Source of the DNA: Cystobacter fuscus
GTDB taxonomy: Bacteria > Myxococcota > Myxococcia > Myxococcales > Myxococcaceae
Direction of reading: 5' to 3'
Assembly: GCF_002305875.1 (NCBI RefSeq)
Contig: NZ_CP022098.1
Span: 1,550,001 to 1,614,000 of the forward strand
DNA length: 64,000 nucleotides
Shown here: positions 42,370-51,024 of the stretch, one piece after another
Position numbering within the stretch: the first letter of the stretch is position 1
Layout of the letters: each line of letters starts with the position of its first letter
The notes under the pieces: model-generated
Databases searched by the model: none
The model's input: only the letters and a program-made list of their open reading frames with translations
What the model was told of the DNA's origin: nothing
Position numbers and translations under genes: made by a program

Positions 42370-43925
42370 CAGAGCCGGAAGCCTAACCCGGTGATGGCTT
42401 CGAACCCAGGCCGCAGAACAGCCTGGCCATTCAGTTTGAACGAGGCGGCTTGCGCCTCGGCCTCCGAGAACCAGGAGACCCGGCCCGCGAGGGGAAGCGC
42501 ATAAGAGAGCACCGCACCGGCGCGCCCGCGGAACGCCGTCCCCGCCGACGTGCTCGCCACCGACTGACTGACCGCATCCGCGCCCAGACGGCCGCCGACC
42601 TCGAGCCCCCGAATGGGAAGGCGCCAGAACCACGCGACGTCACCTCCGAGGCTCCGGAGCCCATAGGGCAGCCCGTCATCCAGGCCCTGGCCGTCCTGGT
42701 ATCTCGCGCGGATCCGCAGCGTCTGGGATGCGCCCACCGCGAGGTCGCCTCCCAGCAGCAGCGCGGGCGCGAGCCCCATGCCCCGAAGTGGAGGCGTGTT
42801 GAGGCCGACCGCGGCGAGGAGCTCCAGCTCCCGGCCGAAGCCATTTCCCGGGACCTCGCCGCCTTTCTCCCCGCGCTCGGCGAAAGGACGCTGTGTCATC
42901 GTGACCGTCGTGGCTGTCAGCTCCTCCCCGTGCGTGAGCACGAAGGCTCCGGTCCGCACGTCGTCCGCCGTCGTGCGAATCAGGCGGTAGCGTCCGGCAC
43001 GCAGTGCGAGACGCCGTGGTTTCACCGGGTCCTCGCGGATCTCCAGCACTTCGCCGAGCCCCTCGTCGCGCACGACGAGCCAGCGCTTGTCGGGCTCTGT
43101 CCCGGGGGCGAAGACGAGACGCGCATCCGCACGGCGCAGGTCGGCGAGCACGAGGTCGCCCTTGCCCTTCAAGTCCATGGCGTACGTCGGCCGCTGGGCG
43201 ACTCCCGAGATCTCGGCCGTATGCGAGACGGTCTTCGCATAGGCGTAGCGATAGGCCTCCTGAAGCGTGATGCGACCATCTCCATCGGCATCCGCCGCAC
43301 CGCGAAGCCCGGCCGTCAGGTGGTGCGTGAAGAAGCTTCCGCGAAGCTCCGCGCTTTCGAGCGCGTTCTCCCCCGGGCCGGAGGACGCGACGATCGCGGT
43401 TCCATCGGGTGATTCGTCGCTCGTGACGTTGAGCTCGAACCCGCTGGGCAGGGCCTTGGCCCCCTTCGTGGTGACGAGCCCTCCGGACCTGCACGCATCC
43501 ACGATGGCAAGCCGCACGTGCGCGCGCGAGGCCCCGAGCAGCTTCCGGAACTCCGCGAAGGCGAGACTCTCTCCCCCGAGCTCCAGGCCTTGCTCCGTGG
43601 CATGTCCGGACCAGTAGAAGAGCAGCAGCGTTCGCCGCGAGGAGTCACGGGCCGCCCCGGCGATGCGCTGCTCGAGCGCGCGCACCTCGGCGAGAAGCTG
43701 CGCGCGGGTGGGGTGATGAAGCACGCGGACGTCCTCTCCGCGAAAGCCCCCGATCTCCCTCAGCGCGTCCGCGAAGCGCGAGGCATCCGCCTCGGCGAAG
43801 CGGAGGCGCGAATGACTCGGCGCGCCCACGTTGCTGCCGACCGCGAGGGCAAAGCGCCGCTCGGGCATCTGGGCCATCGCGGAAGCAGCACAGAAGACCG
43901 CGGCGAGCAGCGCGAGCCGGCTCAT
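42369..43925 (-). CDS. Exported caspase-family (C14) protein with beta-barrel-like C-terminus
   Basis: A 518-residue protein. Residues 1-19 look like a cleavable signal peptide (…AVFCAASAMAQ). Residues about 24-240 are a caspase-like p20 fold: catalytic His108 in LLLFYWSGHATEQG and Cys145 in LAIVDACRSGG, both preserved. A DADGDGRITLQEAY loop (about residues 212-225) is EF-hand-like. The last 170 residues have repeated amphipathic strands (LGGDLAVGASQTLRIRARYQ, EVGGRLGADAVSQ) like an outer-membrane barrel. Exported caspase homologues usually act in envelope or developmental processes; target unknown. It overlaps the anti-sigma gene by ATGA and the beta-helix gene by one base. Confidence 0.8.
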   Translation of the reverse strand: MSRLALLAAVFCAASAMAQMPERRFALAVGSNVGAPSHSRLRFAEADASRFADALREIGGFRGEDVRVLHHPTRAQLLAEVRALEQRIAGAARDSSRRTLLLFYWSGHATEQGLELGGESLAFAEFRKLLGASRAHVRLAIVDACRSGGLVTTKGAKALPSGFELNVTSDESPDGTAIVASSGPGENALESAELRGSFFTHHLTAGLRGAADADGDGRITLQEAYRYAYAKTVSHTAEISGVAQRPTYAMDLKGKGDLVLADLRRADARLVFAPGTEPDKRWLVVRDEGLGEVLEIREDPVKPRRLALRAGRYRLIRTTADDVRTGAFVLTHGEELTATTVTMTQRPFAERGEKGGEVPGNGFGRELELLAAVGLNTPPLRGMGLAPALLLGGDLAVGASQTLRIRARYQDGQGLDDGLPYGLRSLGGDVAWFWRLPIRGLEVGGRLGADAVSQSVASTSAGTAFRGRAGAVLSYALPLAGRVSWFSEAEAQAASFKLNGQAVLRPGFEAITGLGFRL

Positions 43926-44626
43926 GGAGCGCCTCGCTCGAGCAGCACCGTGGCGGTTCGCGCGCCGGGAATGTGAATCGCCGCGGGGTCGCGCACCGGG
44001 CTCCCCTGGAGTGCCTGTTCCACGACGGCCCAGCTCAGGGGCTCCTTCGAGATCACCGCCCAGATTCGCTCGGGTCCTTCGGTCGCATCGAGCACCGCGC
44101 CGCCTGCAAGCAGCTGCGCCCCCTCCACCGCGAGCGGCGTCGTCCCTTCCGCGGGCGCGAGGCGCGAGACCGTGCCCGTCGAGTCGACGGAGGCAATCCA
44201 GACGAACGCCCCTGGGCCGGGAGCCACGTGGAAGCGCAGTTCATCTCCTGGGCGTACCCGTTCCCCCTGCGTCGCCGCTCGCGCCTCGCCCTGTCCTCCG
44301 ACGTAGACGGTGAGCACCTCGCCCTTGGTCGCATAGAGCGGGGCATCCGGCGGCGTCGGGCGGAGGAAGAGCAGGGCTGCTCCGGCGAGGGCCGCCAGCG
44401 GCAGCAGTGGCGCCCATCGCCTCACCGACGAGGTCCTTGCCCGGGTCTTCGCCATCAAGCGAGGGCTTTCGCGAGCAAACGCGCGTGCGGCCTCGGCGGC
44501 GGACCGCTCCCACGTCTGGCAGTGGGCGCACCCGGCGATGTGCCTGGCGGTTGCGGGGTTCGCGGTGAGCAGATGCTCCTCGAGCGCGAGATCGCTCGGG
44601 CACTGCGCCGTACGTGGTGCGTTCAT
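43922..44626 (-). CDS. Zinc-type transmembrane anti-sigma factor with DUF4384-like domain
   Basis: A 234-residue protein. The cytoplasmic N-terminus carries H29-x3-C33-x2-C36 (ARHIAGCAHCQTW), the zinc anti-sigma (ZAS) signature. One transmembrane helix follows (about residues 74-89, LLPLAALAGAALLFLR), and the periplasmic part resembles DUF4384 (RVRPGDELRFHVAPGPGAFVWIASVDSTGTVSRL). It is encoded directly after the sigma factor with a four-base overlap and before the caspase gene with another, so it most likely holds the ECF sigma factor inactive until an envelope signal is sensed. Confidence 0.82.
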   Translation of the reverse strand: MNAPRTAQCPSDLALEEHLLTANPATARHIAGCAHCQTWERSAAEAARAFARESPRLMAKTRARTSSVRRWAPLLPLAALAGAALLFLRPTPPDAPLYATKGEVLTVYVGGQGEARAATQGERVRPGDELRFHVAPGPGAFVWIASVDSTGTVSRLAPAEGTTPLAVEGAQLLAGGAVLDATEGPERIWAVISKEPLSWAVVEQALQGSPVRDPAAIHIPGARTATVLLERGAP

Positions 44627-45108
44627 TCGAAGAGCTCCCGACGCGCGTTCGCCAAGAAGAGCTGGATGCGCTTGCCGATCGTCTTGCGCGAGAGGCGAAG
44701 AAGCTCGGCGGCTTCCTGCTGGGAGTGGCCGTCGACGAGCACGAGCCACGCGACCATGCGCTCGTGCTCCGTGGCGCAGGAGAGCGCCTTGAGGGCCATC
44801 TGCCGGTCGGCCACCTCCGCGAAGCTGTCCGTGGGCGCCGGCGCGTCGTGGTTCAGCTCCGTTCCACTCGCCGTCTCCCAGGCATCGTCTCGCAGCTGGG
44901 CGAAGCACACCCGCGTTGCGACCACGTAGACCCAGCGAAGCTGTTCGGGCTCCGGGGGCAGCCGGGAGCGGTGACGGACCAGCTGCATGAAGACCTTCTG
45001 ACAGGCGTCCGACGCCTCGTCCGGATTGCGCAGGATCTTCAGACAACGGCGGTAGATGGCCGGTCCAAGCCTACGGCAGACCTCGCTGAGGGCATCTCCG
45101 TCGTGCAT
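44623..45108 (-). CDS. ECF sigma factor
   Basis: A 161-residue group IV sigma factor. Region 2 lies in RRCLKILRNPDEASDACQKVFMQLV and region 4 is the helix-turn-helix in VDGHSQQEAAELLRLSRKTIGKRI. The stop overlaps the anti-sigma start by ATGA. In such pairs the sigma factor transcribes its own operon, here expected to include the caspase-like and beta-helix genes. An IS4-type element is inserted about 24 bases upstream of the start codon (target copy 45132-45140), so the native promoter now lies beyond 46.4 kb, separated by 1.26 kb of IS. The start at 45108 leaves room for a ribosome site (GGGTTCCCTGATG lacks a strong one). Confidence 0.85.
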   Translation of the reverse strand: MHDGDALSEVCRRLGPAIYRRCLKILRNPDEASDACQKVFMQLVRHRSRLPPEPEQLRWVYVVATRVCFAQLRDDAWETASGTELNHDAPAPTDSFAEVADRQMALKALSCATEHERMVAWLVLVDGHSQQEAAELLRLSRKTIGKRIQLFLANARRELFE

Positions 45109-45131
45109 CAGGGAACCCGAGAAGGGGAGGG

Positions 45132-45140
45132 GGCGAGTCC
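45132..45140. repeat. Target-site duplication, left copy
   Basis: GGCGAGTCC directly abuts the left end of the IS4-type element and is repeated exactly at 46400-46408 directly after its right end. Nine base pairs is a usual duplication length for IS4-family insertions. Confidence 0.9.
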
Positions 45141-46399
45141 CTGAGCCATCCCCTCATTTTAACAGGCGAGCAAGGGAGCGCCGCGTAGGCCGAGTAGTGC
45201 GAGAAGTAGGACCCGCATGCTTACTTCTGCGGTCATGCGTAAGCCTCGCCTTGATGACCAGCAGGTGCATACCTTTCTGGAGTCCCTCTTCGAAGAAGAC
45301 CTGCACGCCAAGCGCGTGTTGTCCCTGGCCTACGCGGTCCTGGGTGTCATTCACGCTGCCAGCCTGGGGGTTCATCTCATTGGCAAAGCCCTGGCGTGGG
45401 CGCGAGGCACCAAGAGCAAGCATGGGGTGAAGCAGGTGGACCGGCTCTTGTCCAACCAAGGGATTGATGTCTGGGCGCTGTTCGCACAGTGGGTGCCCTT
45501 TGCCTTGGGACAGAGAAGCGAGGCACTGGTGGCGCTGGACTGGACGGACTTCGATGCGGATGGGCAGACAACGCTGGTGGCGTCGTTGGTGGCGAGCCAT
45601 GGACGCACGACGCCCCTGGTCTGGCTCACGGTGGAGAAGTCCGCCTTGGAGGGGATGCGCAATGACGTTGAGGATTTCGTACTCAATCGACTGCGGCAGG
45701 TGGTGCCCGAGCGGGTGCGGCTCACACTACTGGCCGACCGGGGCTTTGGAGACCAGAAGTTCTATGCGCTGCTCGAGCAACTGAAGTTTGACTACGTGGT
45801 GCGCTTCCGTCAGTGCATTCAAGTGATGGATGAGACGGGAGAGAAGAAGAGCGCGGGCGAGTGGGTGCCCGAATCGGGCCGGGCGGTGCGCATGGTGGGA
45901 GCGCGAGTCACCCAGGACGAAGCGCCCGTGGGAGCTGTGGTGTGCGTGAAGCAGAAGGGAATGAAGGAGGCGTGGTGCCTGGCGACGAGCTTGAAAGAAG
46001 CGACGGCGGCCTTCGTGGTGGGGCTGTATGGCAAGAGGTTTCGAACGGAGGAAACATTCCGCGACATGAAGGACTTGCGTTTTGGAATGGGCCTGTCGTC
46101 GGTGAGGGTCCGCTCGACGGAGAGGCGGGACCGGCTGCTGTTGGTGAGCGCGCTGGCCTGCGCATTGCTGACGCTGCTGGGGGCGGCGGGGGAGAGCTTG
46201 GGGATGGAGCGCTACCTCAAAGCCAACACAGTGAAGACGCGCACCTACTCACTCTTCCGGCAGGGCTGTGAGTATTACCAAGCCATCCCGATGATGCCGG
46301 AGGAGCAGCTCGTCCCGTTGATGAAGCGATTCGCTTCGCTGTTACGTGAACAGCCAGTTTTTCAGGAATTTCTCGGCCCAATATGAGGGGATGGGTCAG
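45141..46399 (+). mobile_element. Complete IS4-family insertion sequence
   Basis: The element is 1259 bp. The left end CTGAGCCATCCCCTCAT (45141-45157) is the inverted repeat of the right end (46383-46399), matching at 16 of 17 bases. An exact 9-bp target duplication flanks it, and it encodes one intact transposase (45217-46386) with a full DDE triad and YREK signature. Intact ends and duplication point to a fairly recent insertion. Further copies in the genome would be expected. Confidence 0.9.
45217..46386 (+). CDS. IS4-family transposase
   Basis: A 389-residue DDE transposase. The first catalytic Asp is D108 (ALDWTDFD), the second D174 (LLADRGFGD) and the last acidic residue E278 in the Y271-(2)-R274-(3)-E278-(6)-K285 signature (YGKRFRTEETFRDMK) that defines the IS4 family. 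It appears intact. A start at the second Met (residue 7) is also possible. It is the sole gene of the IS. Confidence 0.93.
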   Translation: MLTSAVMRKPRLDDQQVHTFLESLFEEDLHAKRVLSLAYAVLGVIHAASLGVHLIGKALAWARGTKSKHGVKQVDRLLSNQGIDVWALFAQWVPFALGQRSEALVALDWTDFDADGQTTLVASLVASHGRTTPLVWLTVEKSALEGMRNDVEDFVLNRLRQVVPERVRLTLLADRGFGDQKFYALLEQLKFDYVVRFRQCIQVMDETGEKKSAGEWVPESGRAVRMVGARVTQDEAPVGAVVCVKQKGMKEAWCLATSLKEATAAFVVGLYGKRFRTEETFRDMKDLRFGMGLSSVRVRSTERRDRLLLVSALACALLTLLGAAGESLGMERYLKANTVKTRTYSLFRQGCEYYQAIPMMPEEQLVPLMKRFASLLREQPVFQEFLGPI

Positions 46400-46408
46400 G
46401 GCGAGTCC
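46400..46408. repeat. Target-site duplication, right copy
   Basis: GGCGAGTCC, identical to 45132-45140, follows the right inverted repeat. The next 90 bases (46409-46500) hold the sequence that originally lay upstream of the ECF sigma factor gene, and with it probably its promoter. Confidence 0.9.
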
Positions 46409-46501
46409 ATCTCGGCGATTGGAGCGTACACCCAGCCTTCGAGCACAGGAAGGCAGATGCGAGACACGCGGCGGCACCACCGCTTCGAGTAGGGGGGCGG
46501 C

Positions 46502-47119
46502 TCAATCCCGCCGGTGTGAACCGGTTCCGCGAGCGTTGTAGACGATCGCACCCGCGCGACCGTATTCGGCGAAGACGGCGACCGCCTCGTCCCGCAGCAC
46601 ACCCGAGGTGACGCGAATCCCGCGACGCTCGATTTCCGCCTTCCAGTCCTCGGGCATGGGGCCTTCATCGAAGCCCGTGAGGTCCTCGCACTCAGGGCCG
46701 TCGCCAGCGATGAGCAGGTGCTTGATGCCGGACCAGACGAGCGCGCCGTAGCACATCGTGCACGGGCGCCAGTTGACGACGAGCTCGAGCTCGCGGCCGC
46801 CCGCCGAGCCCAGATCCCAGGCGTCGAGGCGGGCCTGGGCGAGCGAGAGCGCCATGACCTCGGCATGCACGGAGGAGAGGCCCGAACTCAACACGACGTT
46901 GACGCCGATGGAGATCAATTCGCCCGTCGCGGGGTCGACGACGAGCGCGGCGAACGGCCCACCGTTGCCTTCCTTGTAGTTGCGCGCGGCGAGCCTGTTG
47001 GTGAGGGCGACGCGATCCGCGGCGGTGGGTAGGAGCGTGTTGTACGTGGGCAGCTCTCTCACGAGCCAATCGGGCAGCTGTGCGTTCACGCGCGTAGCGA
47101 AGGGGGGTGCGTCGTTCAT
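46502..47119 (-). CDS. Cytidine/deoxycytidylate or guanine deaminase-like protein
   Basis: A 205-residue zinc deaminase. The zinc and proton-shuttle residues are H85-A-E87 (SVHAEVMAL) and PC120-TM-C123 (RPCTMC), both intact. NGGPFAALVVDPATGELISIGVN and YGALVWSGIKHLLIAG resemble the guanine deaminase (GuaD) / nucleoside deaminase branch rather than small cytidine deaminases. Cytoplasmic nucleobase or nucleoside deamination is likely, exact substrate unproven. GGAGCGCTC precedes the start at 47119. Confidence 0.83.
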   Translation of the reverse strand: MNDAPPFATRVNAQLPDWLVRELPTYNTLLPTAADRVALTNRLAARNYKEGNGGPFAALVVDPATGELISIGVNVVLSSGLSSVHAEVMALSLAQARLDAWDLGSAGGRELELVVNWRPCTMCYGALVWSGIKHLLIAGDGPECEDLTGFDEGPMPEDWKAEIERRGIRVTSGVLRDEAVAVFAEYGRAGAIVYNARGTGSHRRD

Positions 47120-47278
47120 GAGCGCTCCTGCCGGATCGGCTCGCCAGAAAAGGTGACGAGCGTGCGGCGCATCCCTATCAGACAGCGCCGCCAGCCGCTC
47201 GCTCGGAGCACCCAGCGTACAGGCCTCGTGCGTTCCAAAACAGACGGGACCCGGCGCCGAGGGGGTTGAAGGCGGTGC

Positions 47279-49780
47279 TCATGGAAGCGCCACCTGCACT
47301 GGGGCGACCTGGATCGCGGCAACCCCAAAGCCAAGCTCCCCTGCGAGGTTGTCACCCCACGACAGGACAGTGCCATCGCCCGCTGCAGCCAGCGAGTAGG
47401 TGTAGCTTGCACCCAGGGGGATGACGCCACTCAGCCCAGGGACTTGCACGGGGGTGGCGCGGTGGAGGGTGGTGCCATCGCCCAACTGCCCCCGAGTGTT
47501 GCCCCCCCAGGCCCAGGCGGTGCCCTCACCGAGCACGGCCAGCGAGTGGTGGAACCCCGCGGAGATGGCGGTGACGCCCGTCAGTCCGGACACCTGCATG
47601 GGGCTGGCGCGGCCCTGGCTGGGCGTTCCATCGCCGAGCTGGCCCTCGGTGTTGCCCCCCCAGGCCCAGACGGTGCCATCGTCGCGCAGCACCAGGGAGT
47701 GGCCGTAGCCCCCTGCCACGACGGCACCGCGGGTCAGCCCGGGGACCTGCATGGGAGTATGGCGGCTGCCCGACACCTCGCCGAGCTGCCATCGGCTGTT
47801 GTCGCCCCACGTCCACACGGTGCCATCCTCGCGGAGCGCCAGCGAGTGGCGCTGACCCGCGGCCAGGGCGGTCACGCCCGTGAGGCCGATGGCCTGGACT
47901 GGTGTGCGGCGGTTGCTCAGGGTTCCATCCCCGAGCTGTCCCCAGCGATTTTCGCCCCAGGCCCAGACAGTGCCGTCAGCGCGCAGCGCCAGCGAGTGGG
48001 ACTCCCCCGCGGCAATGGCGGTGACGTCGGTCAGCCCGGGGACCTGCACGGGCGTGGAGTGGGGGACAGTCGTCCCCTCGCCAAGCTGACCCTGGGCGTT
48101 GCCGCCCCAGGCCCAGACAGTGCCGTCAGCGCGCAGCGCCAGCGAATGGGTAAAGCCTCCGGCAACGGCCACGACCTGGGTGAGTCCGGGGACCGGTACC
48201 GGCGCCAGCCGGTTGAGCACCGTTCCATCGCCGAGCCGCCCATCGGCGTTGACGCCCCAGGCCCAGACGGTGCCATCGCCGCGCAGGGCCAGCGCATGAA
48301 ACCCTCCCGCCGACAGAGCGGTCACGCCGGTGAGCCCGGAGACCTGGCCAGGAGCATGGCGGTGGGGCAAGGCTCCATTCCCGAGCCGCCCATCGGCGTT
48401 GTTGCCCCAGGCCCAGAGGGTGTCATCTCCTCGCCATGCCAGTGAATGGGCCTGGCCTGTGCCAAGGGCTCTGACACCGCTCAGCCCAGGGACCTGCACG
48501 GGAAGGGGCTGATCGACGCTCGTCCCATCTCCGAGCTGCCCCGTGTCGTTATGGCCCCACCCCCACACGGTGCCATCCTCGCGCAGCGCCAGGCTCTGGT
48601 AGCTGCCTGCGACGAGCGCGGTCACGTGGGTGAGTCCGAGGACGGGCATGGGGGTGGAGCGCTGGGTGGCCGTTCCATCTCCCAGTTGACCGTATTGGTT
48701 GAACCCCCAGGCCCAGACGGTGCCATCGCCGCGCAGTGCCAACGCGTGGTGTCCACCGGCGGCGATGTCCGTGACACGGGTCAGCCCCGTGACTTGTACG
48801 GGCGTACGCTGGGGGGTGGTCGTTCCATCTCCCAGCTGTCCGTATTGGTTGAACCCCCAGCCCCAGACGGTGCCATCACTGCGCAGCGCCAGCGAGAAGA
48901 CAGTGCCGGCGGCGACACGGGTGATGCCGCTCAACCCAGAGACCTTGACCGGGGTGAAGCGGCGGGTGGTTGTCCCATCCCCCAGCTCCCCCGAGTAGTT
49001 GGCTCCCCAGGCCCAGACGGTGCCATCGCCGTGCACCGCCAATGCGTGACCATTGCCCACGGCAATCGCGATGATGCCGCTCAGGCCGGGGACCTGTCCG
49101 GGGACGGTGGGATTGGAAGGCGTCTCGCGGCCAAGCTGACCCTCGAAGTTGTTGCCCCAGGCCCAGACGGTGCCATCGCCGCGCAGTGCCAGGGAGCAGC
49201 GTACACCCGTGGCAATGGCGGTGATGTCGCTCAGTCCAGGGACCTGGATGGGCGAGAGGCGGGGGAGCCGGGTCCCATCGCCGAGCTGTCCCTCCTCGTT
49301 GTTGCCCCAGGCCCAGACGGTGCCATCGCCGCGCAGGGCCAGCGAGTGATTGTACCCAACACTGAGGGCAGCGGAGAGCGCGCCGGGGCTGACGGTGAGG
49401 CGGAAGCTCTGCGTGGCGGCCAGCCCGTCAGCGTCCGTCACCGTCACGGTCACCGTGACCGGTGTACCCGCTGGCGCGAAGGCCGGAGCCGTCCACGTCA
49501 CGGCGCTGCGCGTGCCAATGCTCTCGGGCTCCCCAAGCAGTCCCGTGCTTGCCGTCCAGGAGAACGTCAGCGGAGTCGTCTCCGAATCCTGCGCGGTGGC
49601 GTTGAAGGTGACAGTGCCCAGGCCCTGCACGTGGGTGGCGGACTGCTCCCCTGGGAGGAGGGTGGGGGCTGAGTTCTTGCTCTCGGGAGGAGGGGGAGCT
49701 GGGCTCTCGCTCCTACAGCTCGAGGCCCAGCACAGCAGCGCTCCCAGCAGCACCCAGCGTGACAGGAATGACGGCATCAT
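47279..49780 (-). CDS. RCC1-repeat lipoprotein
   Basis: An 833-residue protein starting at 49780 behind GGAGG, with lipoprotein signal …LLGALLCWASSC (Cys22). Residues about 35-130 form an Ig/cadherin-like domain. The rest is about thirteen repeats of roughly 51 residues built on GDGTVWAWGxNxxGQLGDGT…PVQVxGLxxVTAIAAGxxHSLALR, the RCC1/BLIP-II beta-propeller unit; two seven-bladed propellers would account for the count. Such bacterial proteins are usually secreted protein-interaction modules. The start region overlaps a remnant of another gene in a different frame (49713-49925). The DNA repeats are coding, not a CRISPR. Confidence 0.85.
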   Translation of the reverse strand: MMPSFLSRWVLLGALLCWASSCRSESPAPPPPESKNSAPTLLPGEQSATHVQGLGTVTFNATAQDSETTPLTFSWTASTGLLGEPESIGTRSAVTWTAPAFAPAGTPVTVTVTVTDADGLAATQSFRLTVSPGALSAALSVGYNHSLALRGDGTVWAWGNNEEGQLGDGTRLPRLSPIQVPGLSDITAIATGVRCSLALRGDGTVWAWGNNFEGQLGRETPSNPTVPGQVPGLSGIIAIAVGNGHALAVHGDGTVWAWGANYSGELGDGTTTRRFTPVKVSGLSGITRVAAGTVFSLALRSDGTVWGWGFNQYGQLGDGTTTPQRTPVQVTGLTRVTDIAAGGHHALALRGDGTVWAWGFNQYGQLGDGTATQRSTPMPVLGLTHVTALVAGSYQSLALREDGTVWGWGHNDTGQLGDGTSVDQPLPVQVPGLSGVRALGTGQAHSLAWRGDDTLWAWGNNADGRLGNGALPHRHAPGQVSGLTGVTALSAGGFHALALRGDGTVWAWGVNADGRLGDGTVLNRLAPVPVPGLTQVVAVAGGFTHSLALRADGTVWAWGGNAQGQLGEGTTVPHSTPVQVPGLTDVTAIAAGESHSLALRADGTVWAWGENRWGQLGDGTLSNRRTPVQAIGLTGVTALAAGQRHSLALREDGTVWTWGDNSRWQLGEVSGSRHTPMQVPGLTRGAVVAGGYGHSLVLRDDGTVWAWGGNTEGQLGDGTPSQGRASPMQVSGLTGVTAISAGFHHSLAVLGEGTAWAWGGNTRGQLGDGTTLHRATPVQVPGLSGVIPLGASYTYSLAAAGDGTVLSWGDNLAGELGFGVAAIQVAPVQVALP

Positions 49781-49925
49781 GCACAGCCTCCAGGCGGAGT
49801 TGGTCGTGGGCTTGGGCCAGCTGGTGGTTGTAGCTGATGACCCGTGCGAGCTTCCAGGTGCCGTCCTGCTGCTTCCACAGGTCGATGAACTTGCCGCTCT
49901 CGCAATGGCAACGAAAAGGGTGGGG
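49713..49925 (-). pseudogene. NTF2-like (SnoaL/DUF4440) gene remnant
   Basis: On the minus strand a frame different from the RCC1 gene reads SGKFIDLWKQQDGTWKLARV then ISYNHQLAQAHDQL and continues to a TAG at 49713. The phrase 'K-DLW-K-DG-W-I-R-I-Y' is the C-terminal strand pattern of SnoaL/DUF4440 proteins. The upstream part of that gene is gone. The RCC1 gene begins inside it, reusing its sequence as leader and perhaps promoter. Confidence 0.5.
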
Positions 49926-49972
49926 GCGCGTTCAGTTCCGGGCAGGGGCAGGGCCTGGGCTAATGTCCGCCC

Positions 49973-50800
49973 ATGTCTTCGGTACCGATGGCCGACTCGC
50001 CTCCTGAGCACAACCGTGCCGCCCTCGCGGACGTCCCGGCTGGCGACATCGAGCGGGCGCGCGCGCTGCTCGCGAGCGTCCCCAGGGCGCCGCGCAAACC
50101 CTCGAAGGAGGCCCGCCGCCTGGTGCTCGCCCTCGCGGGGCCCCAGCGCGTCACGTTCTACTCCAGCCTGGGCTTCCTGCTCGTGGGCCTGCTCCTGTGC
50201 GCCATCTTCCAGGCACCTCGGGCGGTGGGCGACCTGCTGCTGGACCAGCACTCCTTCGAGGTCCCCGGCGTCGTCGACTCGGTGGAGGTGGGGAGTCGCA
50301 AGCGCAAGCCCCGTCCGCCCGTGTACTGCGCGCGCTTCCACTCGGAAGACGGCGGGCTGGTGGGCCGCAGCTGCGAGCCGGGCGGCAGCTTCCAACCGGG
50401 CCAGCGCGTGATCCTCGAGCACCGCAAAGGCCTGGCCCGCATCCGTGGAACCACCCTCACACCCATGGGGCGCCTGGGGGGGCTCTTCCTGCTGTTCCCC
50501 CTCGCTGGCGGCGTGGGCCTGCTGCTCGTCTTGCGGACGAACCACCGTGAGTCGCGCGCGGCCCGCGTTGGCATCCCCATTCTCGCGCGGGTGACGTACT
50601 TCGGCGACGGAAGGCCGGTGCGGAAGAAGGGGCCGCCGCCCACCGAACTGCGCTGGAGCTTCATCGTGCGCGGCGAGCGGTACGAGGGCCGCCTCTCCCT
50701 GGACTACGCGTCCGAGTTCGACTTCCTCCCCAGCCGCGACGTCATCGTCGTGCTCTACGACCCGGTGGCTCCGGCCATCAACACCGTCTACGTGCCCTAA
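49973..50800 (+). CDS. DUF3592-like membrane protein
   Basis: A 275-residue protein with two transmembrane helices (about residues 62-80, FYSSLGFLLVGLLLCAIF, and 170-188, LGGLFLLFPLAGGVGLLLVL). Between and after them are beta-rich domains with the DUF3592 look (VVDSVEVGSRKRKPRPPVYCARFH…QPGQRVILEH; ARVTYFGDGRP…YDPVAPAINTVYVP). Function unknown; DUF3592 proteins are small envelope proteins. Starts at 49973 or 49988 are both possible. Its stop is followed at once by the REP-like array of the RAYT module. Confidence 0.7.
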   Translation: MSSVPMADSPPEHNRAALADVPAGDIERARALLASVPRAPRKPSKEARRLVLALAGPQRVTFYSSLGFLLVGLLLCAIFQAPRAVGDLLLDQHSFEVPGVVDSVEVGSRKRKPRPPVYCARFHSEDGGLVGRSCEPGGSFQPGQRVILEHRKGLARIRGTTLTPMGRLGGLFLLFPLAGGVGLLLVLRTNHRESRAARVGIPILARVTYFGDGRPVRKKGPPPTELRWSFIVRGERYEGRLSLDYASEFDFLPSRDVIVVLYDPVAPAINTVYVP

Positions 50801-50804
50801 GCCC

Positions 50805-50920
50805 GTGAGGGTGTCCCCCGTGAGAGCCGTGAGAGTGTCAAAGGACTTCCGTGAGGGTGTCAAAGGACTCGAAACGCCCCCCGTGAGGGTGTCCCGTGAG
50901 GGTGTCAAAGGACTCGAAAC
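50805..50920. repeat. Left REP-like array (GTGAGGGTGTC core)
   Basis: The 11-mer GTGAGGGTGTC occurs at 50805-50815, 50851-50861, 50883-50893 and 50896-50906, with one variant (GTGAGAGTGTC) at 50829-50839. Three of the copies continue AAAGGACT, and two of those extend further to AAAGGACTCGAAACG. The reverse complement of the same core is repeated at the other side of the transposase gene, so the two arrays are inverted relative to each other. Confidence 0.85.
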
Positions 50921-51024
50921 GCGCCGTGGACGGTGGATCCCACCCGCTTCAAATGCTTCCGCGGACTTGCGAGTTGGCGCGCGCGGTGCATCCGGCTTCG
51001 CTGTGCTCACGAGGGGGGCAGGGG

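Noticed and set aside
47279-49780. CRISPR or tandem-repeat array
   Set aside because: The regular repeats encode RCC1 propeller units (about 51 residues) of one protein and are imperfect; spacers of CRISPR type are absent.
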